From: Pseudomonas sp. TH10
Lineage (GTDB): Bacteria; Pseudomonadota; Gammaproteobacteria; Pseudomonadales; Pseudomonadaceae
Assembly (NCBI RefSeq): GCF_016651255.1
Contig: NZ_JAEKEG010000022.1
Coordinates: 1 to 40,373 of the forward strand
DNA: 40,373 nt
Direction: 5' to 3'
The notes beneath the pieces are model-generated. The model saw only the letters and a program-made list of their open reading frames with translations, had not been told where the DNA came from and did not search any database. How positions within the stretch are numbered: the first letter of the stretch is position 1; every line of letters starts with the position of its first letter. Below, piece by piece: positions 26,066-35,236 of this stretch. A program made the position numbers and the translations under genes.

Positions 26066-27556
26066 ATGGTTGCCGCATTGCTTGATCGTCTTGGTGTGAA
26101 CCCGGCCCTTTATCAAAACGGCAAAGTGCCGGTGCATTCGCCCATCGATGGCAGTCGCATTGCCGCCGTGAACTGGGAAGGCCCGGCCGAAGTCGAGCAG
26201 CACATCAGTCGCGCAGATCATGCGTTCGAGGCCTGGCGCAAGGTGCCGGCCCCGCGTCGCGGTGAGTTGGTGCGTCAGTTCGGCGAAGTATTGCGCGAAT
26301 ACAAAAATGATCTTGGCGAACTGGTTTCCTGGGAGGCGGGCAAGATCACTCAGGAAGGTTTGGGCGAAGTGCAGGAGATGATCGACATCTGCGATTTCGC
26401 CGTCGGCCTGTCGCGTCAGCTGTACGGTTTGACCATCGCCTCCGAGCGTCCGGGCCACCACATGCGTGAGAGCTGGCATCCGCTGGGCGTGGTCGGTGTG
26501 ATCAGCGCGTTCAACTTCCCGGTTGCGGTGTGGGCGTGGAACACCACGCTGGCGCTGGTCTGCGGCAACCCGGTGGTGTGGAAACCGTCGGAGAAAACCC
26601 CGCTGACCGCGCTGGCCTGTCAGGCGCTGTTTGATCGCGTGGTGAAAAACTTCAGTGACGCTCCGGCCAATCTCTGCCAGGTGATCATCGGCGGTCGCGA
26701 TGCAGGCGAGGCGCTGGTCGATGACCCGCGCGTGGCGTTGGTCAGCGCCACCGGCAGCACCCGCATGGGCCGCGAAGTGGCCCCGAAAATCGCTGCGCGT
26801 TTTGCCCGCAGCATCCTTGAGCTGGGCGGCAACAATGCGATGATCCTTGGCCCAAGTGCCGACCTGGACATGGCCGTACGCGCGATCCTGTTCAGTGCTG
26901 TCGGCACCGCCGGCCAGCGCTGCACCACGCTGCGTCGTTTGATTGCCCACGAGTCGGTGAAAGAAGAAATCGTCACCCGCCTCAAAGCCGCGTATTCGAA
27001 AGTGCGCATTGGCAACCCGCTGGAAGGCAATCTGGTCGGCCCGCTGATCGACAAGCACAGCTTCGAAAATATGCAGGATGCGCTGGAGCAGGCGCTAAGC
27101 GAGGGCGGCCGGGTGTTTGGTGGCAAGCGCCAACTCGAAGATCAATTCCCCAATGCCTACTACGTGTCGCCGGCCATCGTCGAAATGCCGGAGCAGAGCG
27201 ATGTGGTGTGCAGTGAAACCTTCGCGCCGATTTTGTATGTGGTCGGCTACAGCGATTTCCACGAAGCGCTGCGTTTGAACAATGCAGTGCCTCAAGGCCT
27301 GTCGTCGTGCATCTTCACTACCGACGTGCGTGAAGCCGAGCAATTCATGTCGGCGGTCGGCAGCGACTGTGGCATTGCCAACGTCAACATCGGCCCGAGC
27401 GGTGCGGAAATCGGCGGCGCGTTTGGTGGCGAGAAGGAGACCGGCGGCGGCCGTGAATCGGGTTCGGATGCATGGCGCGGTTACATGCGCCGCCAGACCA
27501 ATACCGTGAACTATTCGCTGGAGTTGCCGTTGGCTCAGGGGATCACGTTTGACTGA
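26066..27556 (+). CDS. amaB: L-piperidine-6-carboxylate / alpha-aminoadipate semialdehyde dehydrogenase
   Basis: The 496-residue NAD(P)-dependent aldehyde dehydrogenase oxidises the semialdehyde formed from pipecolate to 2-aminoadipate in lysine catabolism. ALDH residues are visible: KPSEKTPLTA, Glu252 in LELGGNN, and catalytic Cys286 in AGQRCTTLRR. The sequence matches the antiquitin-like (ALDH7) class by its NVNIGPSGAEIGGAFGGEK block. TTGAGGAGTG precedes the start. The next gene is amaA, with a REP pair in the 153-base gap. The specific substrate is inferred from the neighbour. Confidence 0.9.
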   Translation: MVAALLDRLGVNPALYQNGKVPVHSPIDGSRIAAVNWEGPAEVEQHISRADHAFEAWRKVPAPRRGELVRQFGEVLREYKNDLGELVSWEAGKITQEGLGEVQEMIDICDFAVGLSRQLYGLTIASERPGHHMRESWHPLGVVGVISAFNFPVAVWAWNTTLALVCGNPVVWKPSEKTPLTALACQALFDRVVKNFSDAPANLCQVIIGGRDAGEALVDDPRVALVSATGSTRMGREVAPKIAARFARSILELGGNNAMILGPSADLDMAVRAILFSAVGTAGQRCTTLRRLIAHESVKEEIVTRLKAAYSKVRIGNPLEGNLVGPLIDKHSFENMQDALEQALSEGGRVFGGKRQLEDQFPNAYYVSPAIVEMPEQSDVVCSETFAPILYVVGYSDFHEALRLNNAVPQGLSSCIFTTDVREAEQFMSAVGSDCGIANVNIGPSGAEIGGAFGGEKETGGGRESGSDAWRGYMRRQTNTVNYSLELPLAQGITFD

Positions 27557-27570
27557 TCGGTGATCGCCCT

Positions 27571-27668
27571 GTAGGAGCGAGCTTGCTCGCGAAAAACGTC
27601 AACGTAACGCGTTCATGCAGCAAGCACGCGTAATCGTTGACGTCCATCGCGAGCAAGCTCGCTCCTAC
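27571..27668. repeat. REP-like inverted-repeat pair inside the amaB-amaA gap
   Basis: GTAGGAGCGAGCTTGCTCGC and its inverse GCGAGCAAGCTCGCTCCTAC are near-perfect arms about 60 bases apart. It combines the GTAGGAG end of one repeat family with the body of the other. It lies between two genes that probably share a transcript. Confidence 0.8.
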
Positions 27669-27709
27669 ATTGAATTGTGTGTTTGGCAGGTTTCTGTTGG
27701 AGTCTGGCA

Positions 27710-28993
27710 ATGCCGTTACGCGAAGAATGTCTGTGGGAAAAACTCACGCCACAAAGGCCGGATAACACCGCGCTCAAGGGCGAGGTAAAAGTCGATGTCT
27801 GCGTGATCGGCGCCGGGTTTACCGGATTGTCGGCGGCGCTGCATCTGTTGGAAAAAGGCAAAAGCGTCTGTGTACTCGAAGCTCATCGCGCGGGTCATGG
27901 CGGGTCTGGGCGTAACGTCGGCCTGGTCAACGCCGGGATGTGGATCCCTCCTGACGAAATCGAAGCCGGGTTCGGCCAGGCGGTGGGCAGTCAGCTCAAT
28001 CGCATGCTCGGTGCCGCGCCGTCCCTGGTGTTCAGCCTGGTCGACAAGTACAACATCGATTGCCAATTGCGCCGCGAAGGCACGCTGCACATGGCGCATA
28101 ACGCCCGTGGCGAAGCGGATCTGCGCAGTCGTGAAGAACAATGGAAGCGTCGCGGCGCGCCGGTGGAATTGTTGACAGGCCAGGCCTGCGAGCAAGCCAC
28201 CGGTACCCGCAAAATTGCCGCTGCACTGCTGGATCGGCGTGCCGGTACGATTAACCCGATGGCCTACACCAGTGGCCTGGCCAAGGCAGCCATTGGCCTG
28301 GGCGGGCAGTTGTTCGACCACTCAGCGGTGACTCGGCTGGAACGTCAGGGCCAGAAATGGTCGGTGCAGACTGCGCAGGGTTCGGTGTTGGCCGAACAGG
28401 TGGTCATCGCTTCCAACGCCTACACCGAGGGCGACTGGACCGAACTGCGACGTAATTTCTTCCCCGGTTATTACTACCAGGTGGCGTCAGTGCCGCTGAC
28501 TGAAGATGCTGCGCAACAGATCCTGCCCGGTGGCCAGGGGTCCTGGGATACCCGGCAGGTGCTCAGCAGCATTCGCCGCGATAAAGAAGGGCGCCTGTTG
28601 CTCGGCAGTCTCGGCAATGGCAATCAGAAACCGGCCTGGTTTCTCAAGGCCTGGGCCGATCGCGTGCAGCAGCATTACTTCCCCAATCTGAAGCCGGTCG
28701 AGTGGGAATGCACCTGGACCGGACGTATTGCGTTTACCCCCGATCACCTGATGCGTCTGTTCGAACCCGCGCCCGGGCTGGTGGCCGTCACCGGCTATAA
28801 CGGCCGTGGCGTGACCACTGGCACCGTGGTCGGCAAAGCCTTCGCGGATTATCTGTGTGACGGTAATCGGCAAGCGCTGCCGATTCCCTTCGCACCGATG
28901 CAGCCCTTGGCTGGCGTGGGCTTGCGCAGCTGTCTGTACGAGGCCGGGTTCTCGCTGTATCACGCGGGCCAGTGCCTGCGCATCGTCATCTGA
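27710..28993 (+). CDS. amaA: L-pipecolate oxidase (FAD-dependent, DAO family)
   Basis: The 427-residue flavoprotein has a dinucleotide-binding GAGFTG at 34-39 (VCVIGAGFTGLSAALHLLEK), a conserved HGGSGRNVGLVNAG flavin-contact block, and a C-terminal GYNGRGVTTGTVVGKAFADY. It oxidises L-pipecolate to piperideine-6-carboxylate, feeding the AmaB reaction. The start at 27710 follows TTGGAG; the frame extends 11 codons further upstream without support. The gene order LysR-amaB-amaA corresponds to that of P. putida. A GGTGCGGG/CCCGCACC hairpin begins 57 bases after the stop. Confidence 0.88.
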   Translation: MPLREECLWEKLTPQRPDNTALKGEVKVDVCVIGAGFTGLSAALHLLEKGKSVCVLEAHRAGHGGSGRNVGLVNAGMWIPPDEIEAGFGQAVGSQLNRMLGAAPSLVFSLVDKYNIDCQLRREGTLHMAHNARGEADLRSREEQWKRRGAPVELLTGQACEQATGTRKIAAALLDRRAGTINPMAYTSGLAKAAIGLGGQLFDHSAVTRLERQGQKWSVQTAQGSVLAEQVVIASNAYTEGDWTELRRNFFPGYYYQVASVPLTEDAAQQILPGGQGSWDTRQVLSSIRRDKEGRLLLGSLGNGNQKPAWFLKAWADRVQQHYFPNLKPVEWECTWTGRIAFTPDHLMRLFEPAPGLVAVTGYNGRGVTTGTVVGKAFADYLCDGNRQALPIPFAPMQPLAGVGLRSCLYEAGFSLYHAGQCLRIVI

Positions 28994-29361
28994 GTGTTGA
29001 AATTTGTTGCCGGAAGCGGCGCTTTCCGATGCAGCGACTAGCCTGTAATGGTGCGGGTTGTAGCAGTCCCGCACCAGCGGTGTGCACTTCGGTGACGCGG
29101 GCTGTTACAGGCTGGTTGCACGTCGTTTGGTGCCGCGGTTGCAATGATGGCGCAGGCGGGTTGCGCCTGAAAAAATAAACGGTTTCACCTTCCGCGGTTT
29201 AGACGGTTGCACGCCCAATGAAAATGGGAACGAAACAGTCGAAATAACAAGAAAGCAGCGACTTTTTGAAGAATAAAAAACCGATGGCACGGCCCTTGCT
29301 CTGAGCATTCAGTGAAGTGAAGTCGCAGTGCCAACTAAAAAAAACCTTGGAGCACCACCTC
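28994..29361. other. Intergenic region between amaA and the ABC importer (368 bases)
   Basis: No gene is seen. It contains a perfect 8-bp hairpin GGTGCGGG/CCCGCACC (29050-29075) without a T run. Two NtrC-like dyads follow: GCACCAGCGGTGTGC (29071-29085) and TGCAC-N7-GGTGC (29117-29133). A consensus sigma-54 promoter is at 29285-29300. The dyads overlap or lie about 150-215 bases upstream of that promoter, the usual distance for an enhancer-binding protein. Confidence 0.6.
29285..29300 (+). promoter_or_regulatory. Sigma-54 (RpoN) -24/-12 promoter of the ABC importer operon
   Basis: TGGCACGGCCCTTGCT is a complete match to the RpoN consensus TGGCACG-N4-TTGCW. Transcription would begin near 29311, about 50 bases before the substrate-binding protein gene. 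NtrC-like dyads lie upstream. Confidence 0.85.
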
Positions 29362-30495
29362 ATGTCCCAGACGTTTTACAAGAAAGGCTTTCTGGCCCTC
29401 GCAGTGGCTACTGCGTTGGGTGTTTCTGCGTTTGCTCAGGCTGATATCAAAATCGGCGTAGCGGGTCCAATGACGGGCGCCAACGCGGCATTTGGCGAGC
29501 AGTACATGAAGGGTGCACAGGCAGCAGCGGACGCCATCAACGCGGCGGGCGGCGTCAACGGTGAGAAAATCCAGCTGGTCAAGGGTGATGACGCTTGCGA
29601 GCCGAAACAGGCCGTGACGGTCGCCAAGGACCTGAGCAACCAGAAAGTCGCCGGTGTGGTCGGTCACTTCTGCTCCTCTTCGACCATTCCTGCTTCCGAG
29701 ATCTACGACGAAGCCGGCATCATTGCGATCACTCCGGGTTCCACCAACCCGCAGGTGACCGAGCGCGGCTTGAGCGCCATGTTCCGTATGTGCGGGCGTG
29801 ACGACCAGCAAGGCATCGTCGCCGGCGACTACATCGTCGATGTGCTCAAGGGCAAGAAAGTGGCGGTCATCCACGACAAGGACACCTACGGTCAAGGCCT
29901 GGCCGATGCGACCAAGGCCCAGTTGATCAAGCGCGGCGTGACGCCGGTCATCTATGAAGGCCTGACCCGTGGCGAGAAAGATTTCAGCGCCCTGGTGACC
30001 AAGATCCGCGCGGCCGGTGCCGACGTTGTCTACTTCGGCGGCCTGCACCCGGAAGCCGGTCCACTGGTCAAACAACTGCGTACCGAAGGCCTGAAAGACG
30101 TGAAATTCATGTCCGACGACGGCATCGTCACCGACGAACTGGTGACCACCGCTGGCGGCCCGCAATACGTTGACGGCGTACTGATGACCTTCGGTGCCGA
30201 CCCGCGTCTGCTGCCAGAGAGCAAGACCGTTGTGGACGCGTTCCGCAAGGCCGGCACCGAGCCAGAAGGCTACACCCTGTACGCCTACGCTTCGGTTCAG
30301 ACCCTGGCCGCCGCTTTCAACGGCGCCAAGTCGAACAAGGGCGAAAAAGCGGCTGAGTGGCTGAAGAAGAACCCGGTCAAGACTGTCATGGGTGAAAAGA
30401 CCTGGGACAGCAAGGGCGACCTGAAAGTCTCCGACTACGTGGTTTACCAGTGGGACAAGGATGGCAAATACCACCAGCTGGAAAAACAGAAGTAA
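29362..30495 (+). CDS. Branched-chain amino acid-type ABC importer, periplasmic binding protein
   Basis: The 377-residue protein has a Sec signal peptide (cleavage near FAQA-DIK, about residue 27) and the two-lobed type I fold of LivJ/LivK/BraC (IGVAGPMTGANAAFGEQYMKG, HFCSSSTIPASEIY, DKDTYGQGLADATK, GLHPEAGPLVKQLR). It should bind leucine, isoleucine, valine or related amino acids. The start at 29362 has TTGGAG, and the frame extends 15 codons upstream without signal-peptide character. It is followed by two permease and two ATPase genes. The ligand is not proven; it corresponds in position to the second such system near PA4913 rather than to braC itself. Confidence 0.9.
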   Translation: MSQTFYKKGFLALAVATALGVSAFAQADIKIGVAGPMTGANAAFGEQYMKGAQAAADAINAAGGVNGEKIQLVKGDDACEPKQAVTVAKDLSNQKVAGVVGHFCSSSTIPASEIYDEAGIIAITPGSTNPQVTERGLSAMFRMCGRDDQQGIVAGDYIVDVLKGKKVAVIHDKDTYGQGLADATKAQLIKRGVTPVIYEGLTRGEKDFSALVTKIRAAGADVVYFGGLHPEAGPLVKQLRTEGLKDVKFMSDDGIVTDELVTTAGGPQYVDGVLMTFGADPRLLPESKTVVDAFRKAGTEPEGYTLYAYASVQTLAAAFNGAKSNKGEKAAEWLKKNPVKTVMGEKTWDSKGDLKVSDYVVYQWDKDGKYHQLEKQK

Positions 30496-30530
30496 GGGCT
30501 GACTCGATCGGCTGAATCCACATCTCCCTT

Positions 30531-30617
30531 GTGGGAGCGGGCTTGCCCGCGATGACGGACTGACAGGAGACAATTTGTCGAATGTCCTACCGCTATCGCT
30601 GGCAAGCCAGCTCCCAC
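30531..30617. repeat. REP inverted-repeat pair inside the ABC importer operon
   Basis: GTGGGAGCGGGCTTGCCCGC and GCTGGCAAGCCAGCTCCCAC are inverted arms in the 240-base gap between the binding protein and permease genes. REP hairpins at this place can stabilise upstream mRNA and so raise the level of binding protein relative to permeases. Confidence 0.8.
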
Positions 30618-30735
30618 AGGGGACGGTGTGGAACGGGTTGATCCTGACTGACATTGCTCCGACGTATATCTGTATTTTCCTTAGAAGAGCCGCACGCCCA
30701 CAGGTGTGCAGGTTCTCACTGCGTGAGATTGCGTT

Positions 30736-31650
<915 letters not shown>

Positions 31651-31653
31651 GCG

Positions 31654-32955
31654 ATGTCTTCAACCACCCCAAAAAGCATTGATATCAAAAAAAGCCTGGT
31701 TGAGGCGATTCTGGCCGGCCTGATTGCCCTGATCGTATTCGGGCCGATTGTCGGCGTCGTTCTTGAGGGCTACAGCTTCAACCTTGAACCGACCCGTGTA
31801 GCGTGGCTGATTGGCATCGTCATGATTGGCCGCTTTGCCCTCAGCCTGTTCCTGCAAACGCCCAAGGGCCTGAAGATTCTCGACGGATTCGAGAGCACCG
31901 GTTCTGGCGTGCATGTGTTGCCTGCCGATCACAAATCACGCCTGCGCTGGATCATCCCGCTGATGATTGTCATCGCCGTAGTCTTCCCGTTTGTCTCCAA
32001 CTCCTACCTGCTGGGCGTGGTCATCCTCGGGTTGATCTACGTGCTGCTGGGGCTGGGGCTGAACATCGTGGTCGGGCTGGCCGGTCTGCTCGACCTCGGT
32101 TACGTGGCGTTCTACGCCATCGGTGCCTACGGTCTGGCGCTCGGCTACCAATATCTGGGGCTGGGCTTCTGGACCGTGCTGCCACTGGCGGCGATCACGG
32201 CGGGTCTGGCCGGTTGCATCCTCGGTTTCCCGGTGCTGCGCCTGCACGGCGACTATCTGGCGATCGTGACGTTGGGCTTCGGTGAAATCATTCGTCTGAT
32301 CCTCAACAACTGGCTGTCGCTGACCGGCGGCCCGAACGGCATGGCTGCACCTCTGCCGACGTTCTTCGGCCTGGAGTTCGGCAAACGGGCGAAGGATGGC
32401 GGGGTACCGTTTCACGAGTTCTTCGGCATCGCCTACAACCCGGACGTGAAGTACTACTTCATTTATGCAGTGTTGTTCCTCGTGGTCCTGGCCGTGCTGT
32501 ACATCAAGCATCGTCTGGTGAAAATGCCGGTCGGCCGCGCCTGGGAAGCCTTGCGTGAAGATGAAATTGCCTGCCGTTCAATGGGCCTCAACCATGTACT
32601 GGTCAAGCTCTCGGCATTCACTATCGGTGCATCGACCGCCGGCCTTGCCGGGGTGTTCTTCGCCACCTATCAAGGCTTCGTCAACCCGACCTCGTTCACC
32701 TTCTTCGAATCGGCGCTGATTCTGGCCATCGTCGTGCTCGGCGGCATGGGTTCGACCATCGGCGTGGTGATCGCCGCATTCGTGCTGACCGTCGCCCCGG
32801 AACTGTTGCGCGGCTTTGCTGAATATCGCGTGCTGCTGTTCGGCATCCTGATGGTGTTGATGATGATCTGGCGACCACGTGGGCTGATCCGCATCAGCCG
32901 TACCGGGGTCACTCCACGCAAAGGTGCCATTCACTATGAGAGGACTGCGCCATGA
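31654..32955 (+). CDS. livM: Branched-chain amino acid-type ABC importer, permease LivM
   Basis: The 433-residue permease has an N-terminal extension with two membrane segments and a cytoplasmic loop (about 1-105), as in E. coli-type LivM, then the conserved core GLGLNIVVGLAGLLDLGYVAFYAIGAYGLAL and the ATPase-contact loop PVGRAWEALREDEIACRSMGLN near 290-312. GAAGGTG precedes the start. It overlaps the next gene by ATGA. Confidence 0.93.
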   Translation: MSSTTPKSIDIKKSLVEAILAGLIALIVFGPIVGVVLEGYSFNLEPTRVAWLIGIVMIGRFALSLFLQTPKGLKILDGFESTGSGVHVLPADHKSRLRWIIPLMIVIAVVFPFVSNSYLLGVVILGLIYVLLGLGLNIVVGLAGLLDLGYVAFYAIGAYGLALGYQYLGLGFWTVLPLAAITAGLAGCILGFPVLRLHGDYLAIVTLGFGEIIRLILNNWLSLTGGPNGMAAPLPTFFGLEFGKRAKDGGVPFHEFFGIAYNPDVKYYFIYAVLFLVVLAVLYIKHRLVKMPVGRAWEALREDEIACRSMGLNHVLVKLSAFTIGASTAGLAGVFFATYQGFVNPTSFTFFESALILAIVVLGGMGSTIGVVIAAFVLTVAPELLRGFAEYRVLLFGILMVLMMIWRPRGLIRISRTGVTPRKGAIHYERTAP

Positions 32956-33824
32956 GTGAAGTCGTACTCTCTGTGGAAAAACTGATGATGCACTTCGGTG
33001 GCATCAAGGCCTTGAGCGATGTCAGCCTGAAGGTCAAACGCAACTCGATCTTCGCCCTGATCGGCCCTAACGGCGCGGGCAAGACCACGGTGTTCAACTG
33101 CCTGACCGGCTTCTACAAGGCCTCCGGCGGCAAGATCGAACTCAACGTGCGCGGCCAGAAGACTAACGTCATCAAACTGCTCGGTGAGTCGTTCAAACCA
33201 ACCGATTTCGTTTCGCCGAAATCCTTCCTCAGCCGCCTGTATTACAAGATGTTCGGTGGCACTCACTTGGTGAACCGCGCAGGCCTGGCGCGGACTTTCC
33301 AGAACATTCGCCTGTTCAAGGAAATGTCGGTGCTGGAAAACCTGCTGGTGGCGCAGCACATGTGGGTCAACCGCAACATGCTCGCCGGCATCCTCAACAC
33401 CAAGGGTTACCGCAAGGCCGAAAGCGATGCGCTGGATTGCGCGTTCTACTGGCTGGAAGTGGTCGATCTGGTGGACTGCGCCAACCGTCTCGCCGGTGAG
33501 CTCTCGTATGGCCAGCAACGCCGTCTGGAAATCGCCCGGGCCATGTGCACGCGGCCGCAGATCATCTGCCTCGACGAACCGGCCGCCGGCCTCAACCCTC
33601 AGGAAACCGAAGCGCTGAGCGCGATGATCCGGCTGCTGCGCGACGAGCACGATCTGACCGTGGTGCTGATCGAGCACGACATGGGCATGGTAATGAGCAT
33701 TTCCGACCACATCGTGGTGCTGGACCACGGCATTGTCATCGCTGAAGGCGGACCGGAAGCGATTCGCAACGATCCGAAAGTGATTGCGGCCTACCTGGGC
33801 GCCGATGAAGAGGAGTTGGTATGA
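32952..33824 (+). CDS. livG: Branched-chain amino acid-type ABC importer, ATPase LivG with an insertion
   Basis: The 290-residue cytoplasmic ATPase has Walker A GPNGAGKT (38-45), Q-loop Gln117 (RTFQNIRLFKEM), signature LSYGQQRRLEIARAM and Walker B IICLDEPAAGLNP. It is about 35 residues longer than the usual LivG/BraF (about 255). The extra part lies between Walker A and the Q-loop (about 65-110, NVIKLLGESFKPTDFVSPKS onward). The insertion is placed where the ATPase faces its permease, so it may tune coupling to LivM/LivH. GAGAGGA precedes the start; it is coupled to livM and to livF by ATGA overlaps. Confidence 0.92.
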   Translation: MSEVVLSVEKLMMHFGGIKALSDVSLKVKRNSIFALIGPNGAGKTTVFNCLTGFYKASGGKIELNVRGQKTNVIKLLGESFKPTDFVSPKSFLSRLYYKMFGGTHLVNRAGLARTFQNIRLFKEMSVLENLLVAQHMWVNRNMLAGILNTKGYRKAESDALDCAFYWLEVVDLVDCANRLAGELSYGQQRRLEIARAMCTRPQIICLDEPAAGLNPQETEALSAMIRLLRDEHDLTVVLIEHDMGMVMSISDHIVVLDHGIVIAEGGPEAIRNDPKVIAAYLGADEEELV

Positions 33825-34537
33825 CTCAACCGATCCTCGAGCTAAAGGAGCTGGACGTGTTCTACGGGCCGATTCAGGCACTCAAAGGCGTTTCGCTGCA
33901 GATCAACGAAGGCGAAACCGTCAGTCTCATCGGCTCCAACGGTGCCGGCAAGTCGACATTGCTGATGTCGATCTTCGGCCAGCCACGTGCGGCGGGCGGG
34001 CAGATCCTTTATCAAGGCGTCGACATTACCCAGAAGTCTTCGCACTACATCGCCTCCAACGGCATTGCGCAGTCGCCGGAAGGGCGGCGGGTGTTCCCCG
34101 ACATGACCGTCGAGGAAAACCTGCTGATGGGCACCATTCCAATTGGTGACAAGTACGCTAAAGAAGATATGCAGCGCATGTTCGAACTGTTCCCGCGGCT
34201 GGAGGAACGACGTACGCAACGGGCGATGACCATGTCTGGCGGCGAGCAGCAAATGCTTGCCATCGCCCGCGCCTTGATGAGCCGGCCGAAGTTGCTGCTG
34301 CTCGATGAACCGAGCCTGGGTCTGGCGCCGATCGTGGTAAAGCAGATCTTCGCGACCCTGCGCGAGTTGGCCAAAACCGGCATGACCATTTTCCTCGTTG
34401 AGCAGAACGCTAACCATGCGTTGAAACTGTCGGATCGGGCGTATGTGATGGTCAACGGCGAGATTCGCCTGACCGGCACGGGTAAGGAGTTGCTGGTGAA
34501 CGAGGAGGTGCGTAACGCTTATCTGGGCGGGCACTGA
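33821..34537 (+). CDS. livF: Branched-chain amino acid-type ABC importer, ATPase LivF
   Basis: The 238-residue ATPase has Walker A GSNGAGKST (38-46), Q-loop NGIAQSPEGRRVFPDMTVEENL, signature MSGGEQQMLAIARALM and Walker B LLLLDEPSLGLAP. It pairs with LivG. GAGGAGTT precedes the start, which overlaps the livG stop. It is the last gene of the operon; a terminator follows within 25 bases. Confidence 0.94.
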   Translation: MTQPILELKELDVFYGPIQALKGVSLQINEGETVSLIGSNGAGKSTLLMSIFGQPRAAGGQILYQGVDITQKSSHYIASNGIAQSPEGRRVFPDMTVEENLLMGTIPIGDKYAKEDMQRMFELFPRLEERRTQRAMTMSGGEQQMLAIARALMSRPKLLLLDEPSLGLAPIVVKQIFATLRELAKTGMTIFLVEQNANHALKLSDRAYVMVNGEIRLTGTGKELLVNEEVRNAYLGGH

Positions 34538-34558
34538 TTCGTTGCCGAGATATCAACA

Positions 34559-34590
34559 GCCCCGACGAGCGATCGTCGGGGCTTTTTTTA
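34559..34590 (+). terminator. Rho-independent terminator of the ABC importer operon
   Basis: GCCCCGAC pairs with GTCGGGGC around an 8-base loop and is followed by TTTTTTTA. Confidence 0.92.
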
Positions 34591-34611
34591 TCTGCACTGC
34601 CGCCGGACCCT

Positions 34612-34700
34612 GTGGGAGCGAGCCTGCTCGCGATAGGGAAATGTCAGTCGAAAAATGTCCCGCAGGACGACCGCTATCGCGAGCAGGCTCGCTCGCGCAG
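34612..34700. repeat. REP inverted-repeat pair
   Basis: GTGGGAGCGAGCCTGCTCGC and GCGAGCAGGCTCGCTCGCGC are inverted arms about 50 bases apart, directly after the terminator. Confidence 0.8.
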
Positions 34701-34726
34701 GTGCAGGGTGCGCGGTATTCCGAAAT

Positions 34727-35211
34727 TGTGGAAAACAAATTCCGCTACCTGCCAAAGCGCGACATATAGACGCTGCAAATGGCTGTTTTTCCACAGTTTT
34801 GACTTGTCCCCGTTTGCTGTGGAGCTGGCTGTGAATAACGTGGGAGTAGCTGGCTGAAGCCACGGTAATCAAGGCCTGTAGCAATGTGGTTGTTTTTTGA
34901 TCAGGCATTTTTGGCGGTGGGTTGGCCGGCTTTGTCAACCATTTTGTTGGACGTTTAATGGCTCTGAATCCAAGCCGGTCATCCTGTGGATAAGTCTGTG
35001 GTTAAACTCTGGAAAGACTCGGCTGAGGGCCGTAGTTACTGGCTTGGAGCCATCGTCTGTGACGCAGCTGGATCGTGCAAAATGCCATGGGCTACAACGC
35101 CCGTGGTCGAGGGTCAAGCTAAAAACTTGTGATCTGCCCGCAAAGCCTTGTACACAGCGGCTTGCGGCTTTTTGACTTGCCCCCGTTAACTGTGGACCTG
35201 CCTGTGGATAA
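34727..35211. other. Cluster of DnaA-box-like sequences, candidate DnaA-binding locus
   Basis: Three exact TTATNCACA boxes lie on the minus strand at 34830-34838 (TTATTCACA), 34985-34993 and 35203-35211 (both TTATCCACA). Four one-mismatch sites are at 34727-34735, 34787-34795, 34997-35005 and 35148-35156. There is no convincing gene between 34701 and 35372. dnaA, dnaN and rpmH are absent, so it is not the main origin. It could titrate or reactivate DnaA, like datA or DARS loci, or regulate the dehydrogenase downstream. Confidence 0.5.
34799..34862 (+). repeat. 64-base imperfect direct repeat, copy A
   Basis: It starts TTGACTTGTCCCCGTTTGCT and ends GGCTGAAGCCA. By eye more than 80% of positions match copy B at 35172-35236. 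It contains a DnaA-box-like TTATTCACA on the minus strand. Confidence 0.75.
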
Positions 35212-35236
35212 CGTGCGCGTACATGGCTGCAAGCCA
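35172..35236 (+). repeat. 64-base imperfect direct repeat, copy B
   Basis: It starts TTGACTTGCCCCCGTTAACT and ends GGCTGCAAGCCA. It is separated from copy A by 309 bases and contains an exact DnaA box TTATCCACA on the minus strand at 35203-35211. Confidence 0.75.

Noticed and set aside
29153..29169. CAGGCG-GGTTG-CGCCTG hairpin as an amaA terminator
   Set aside because: It is followed by an A run and not a T run on the plus strand, so it is not a classic terminator there.
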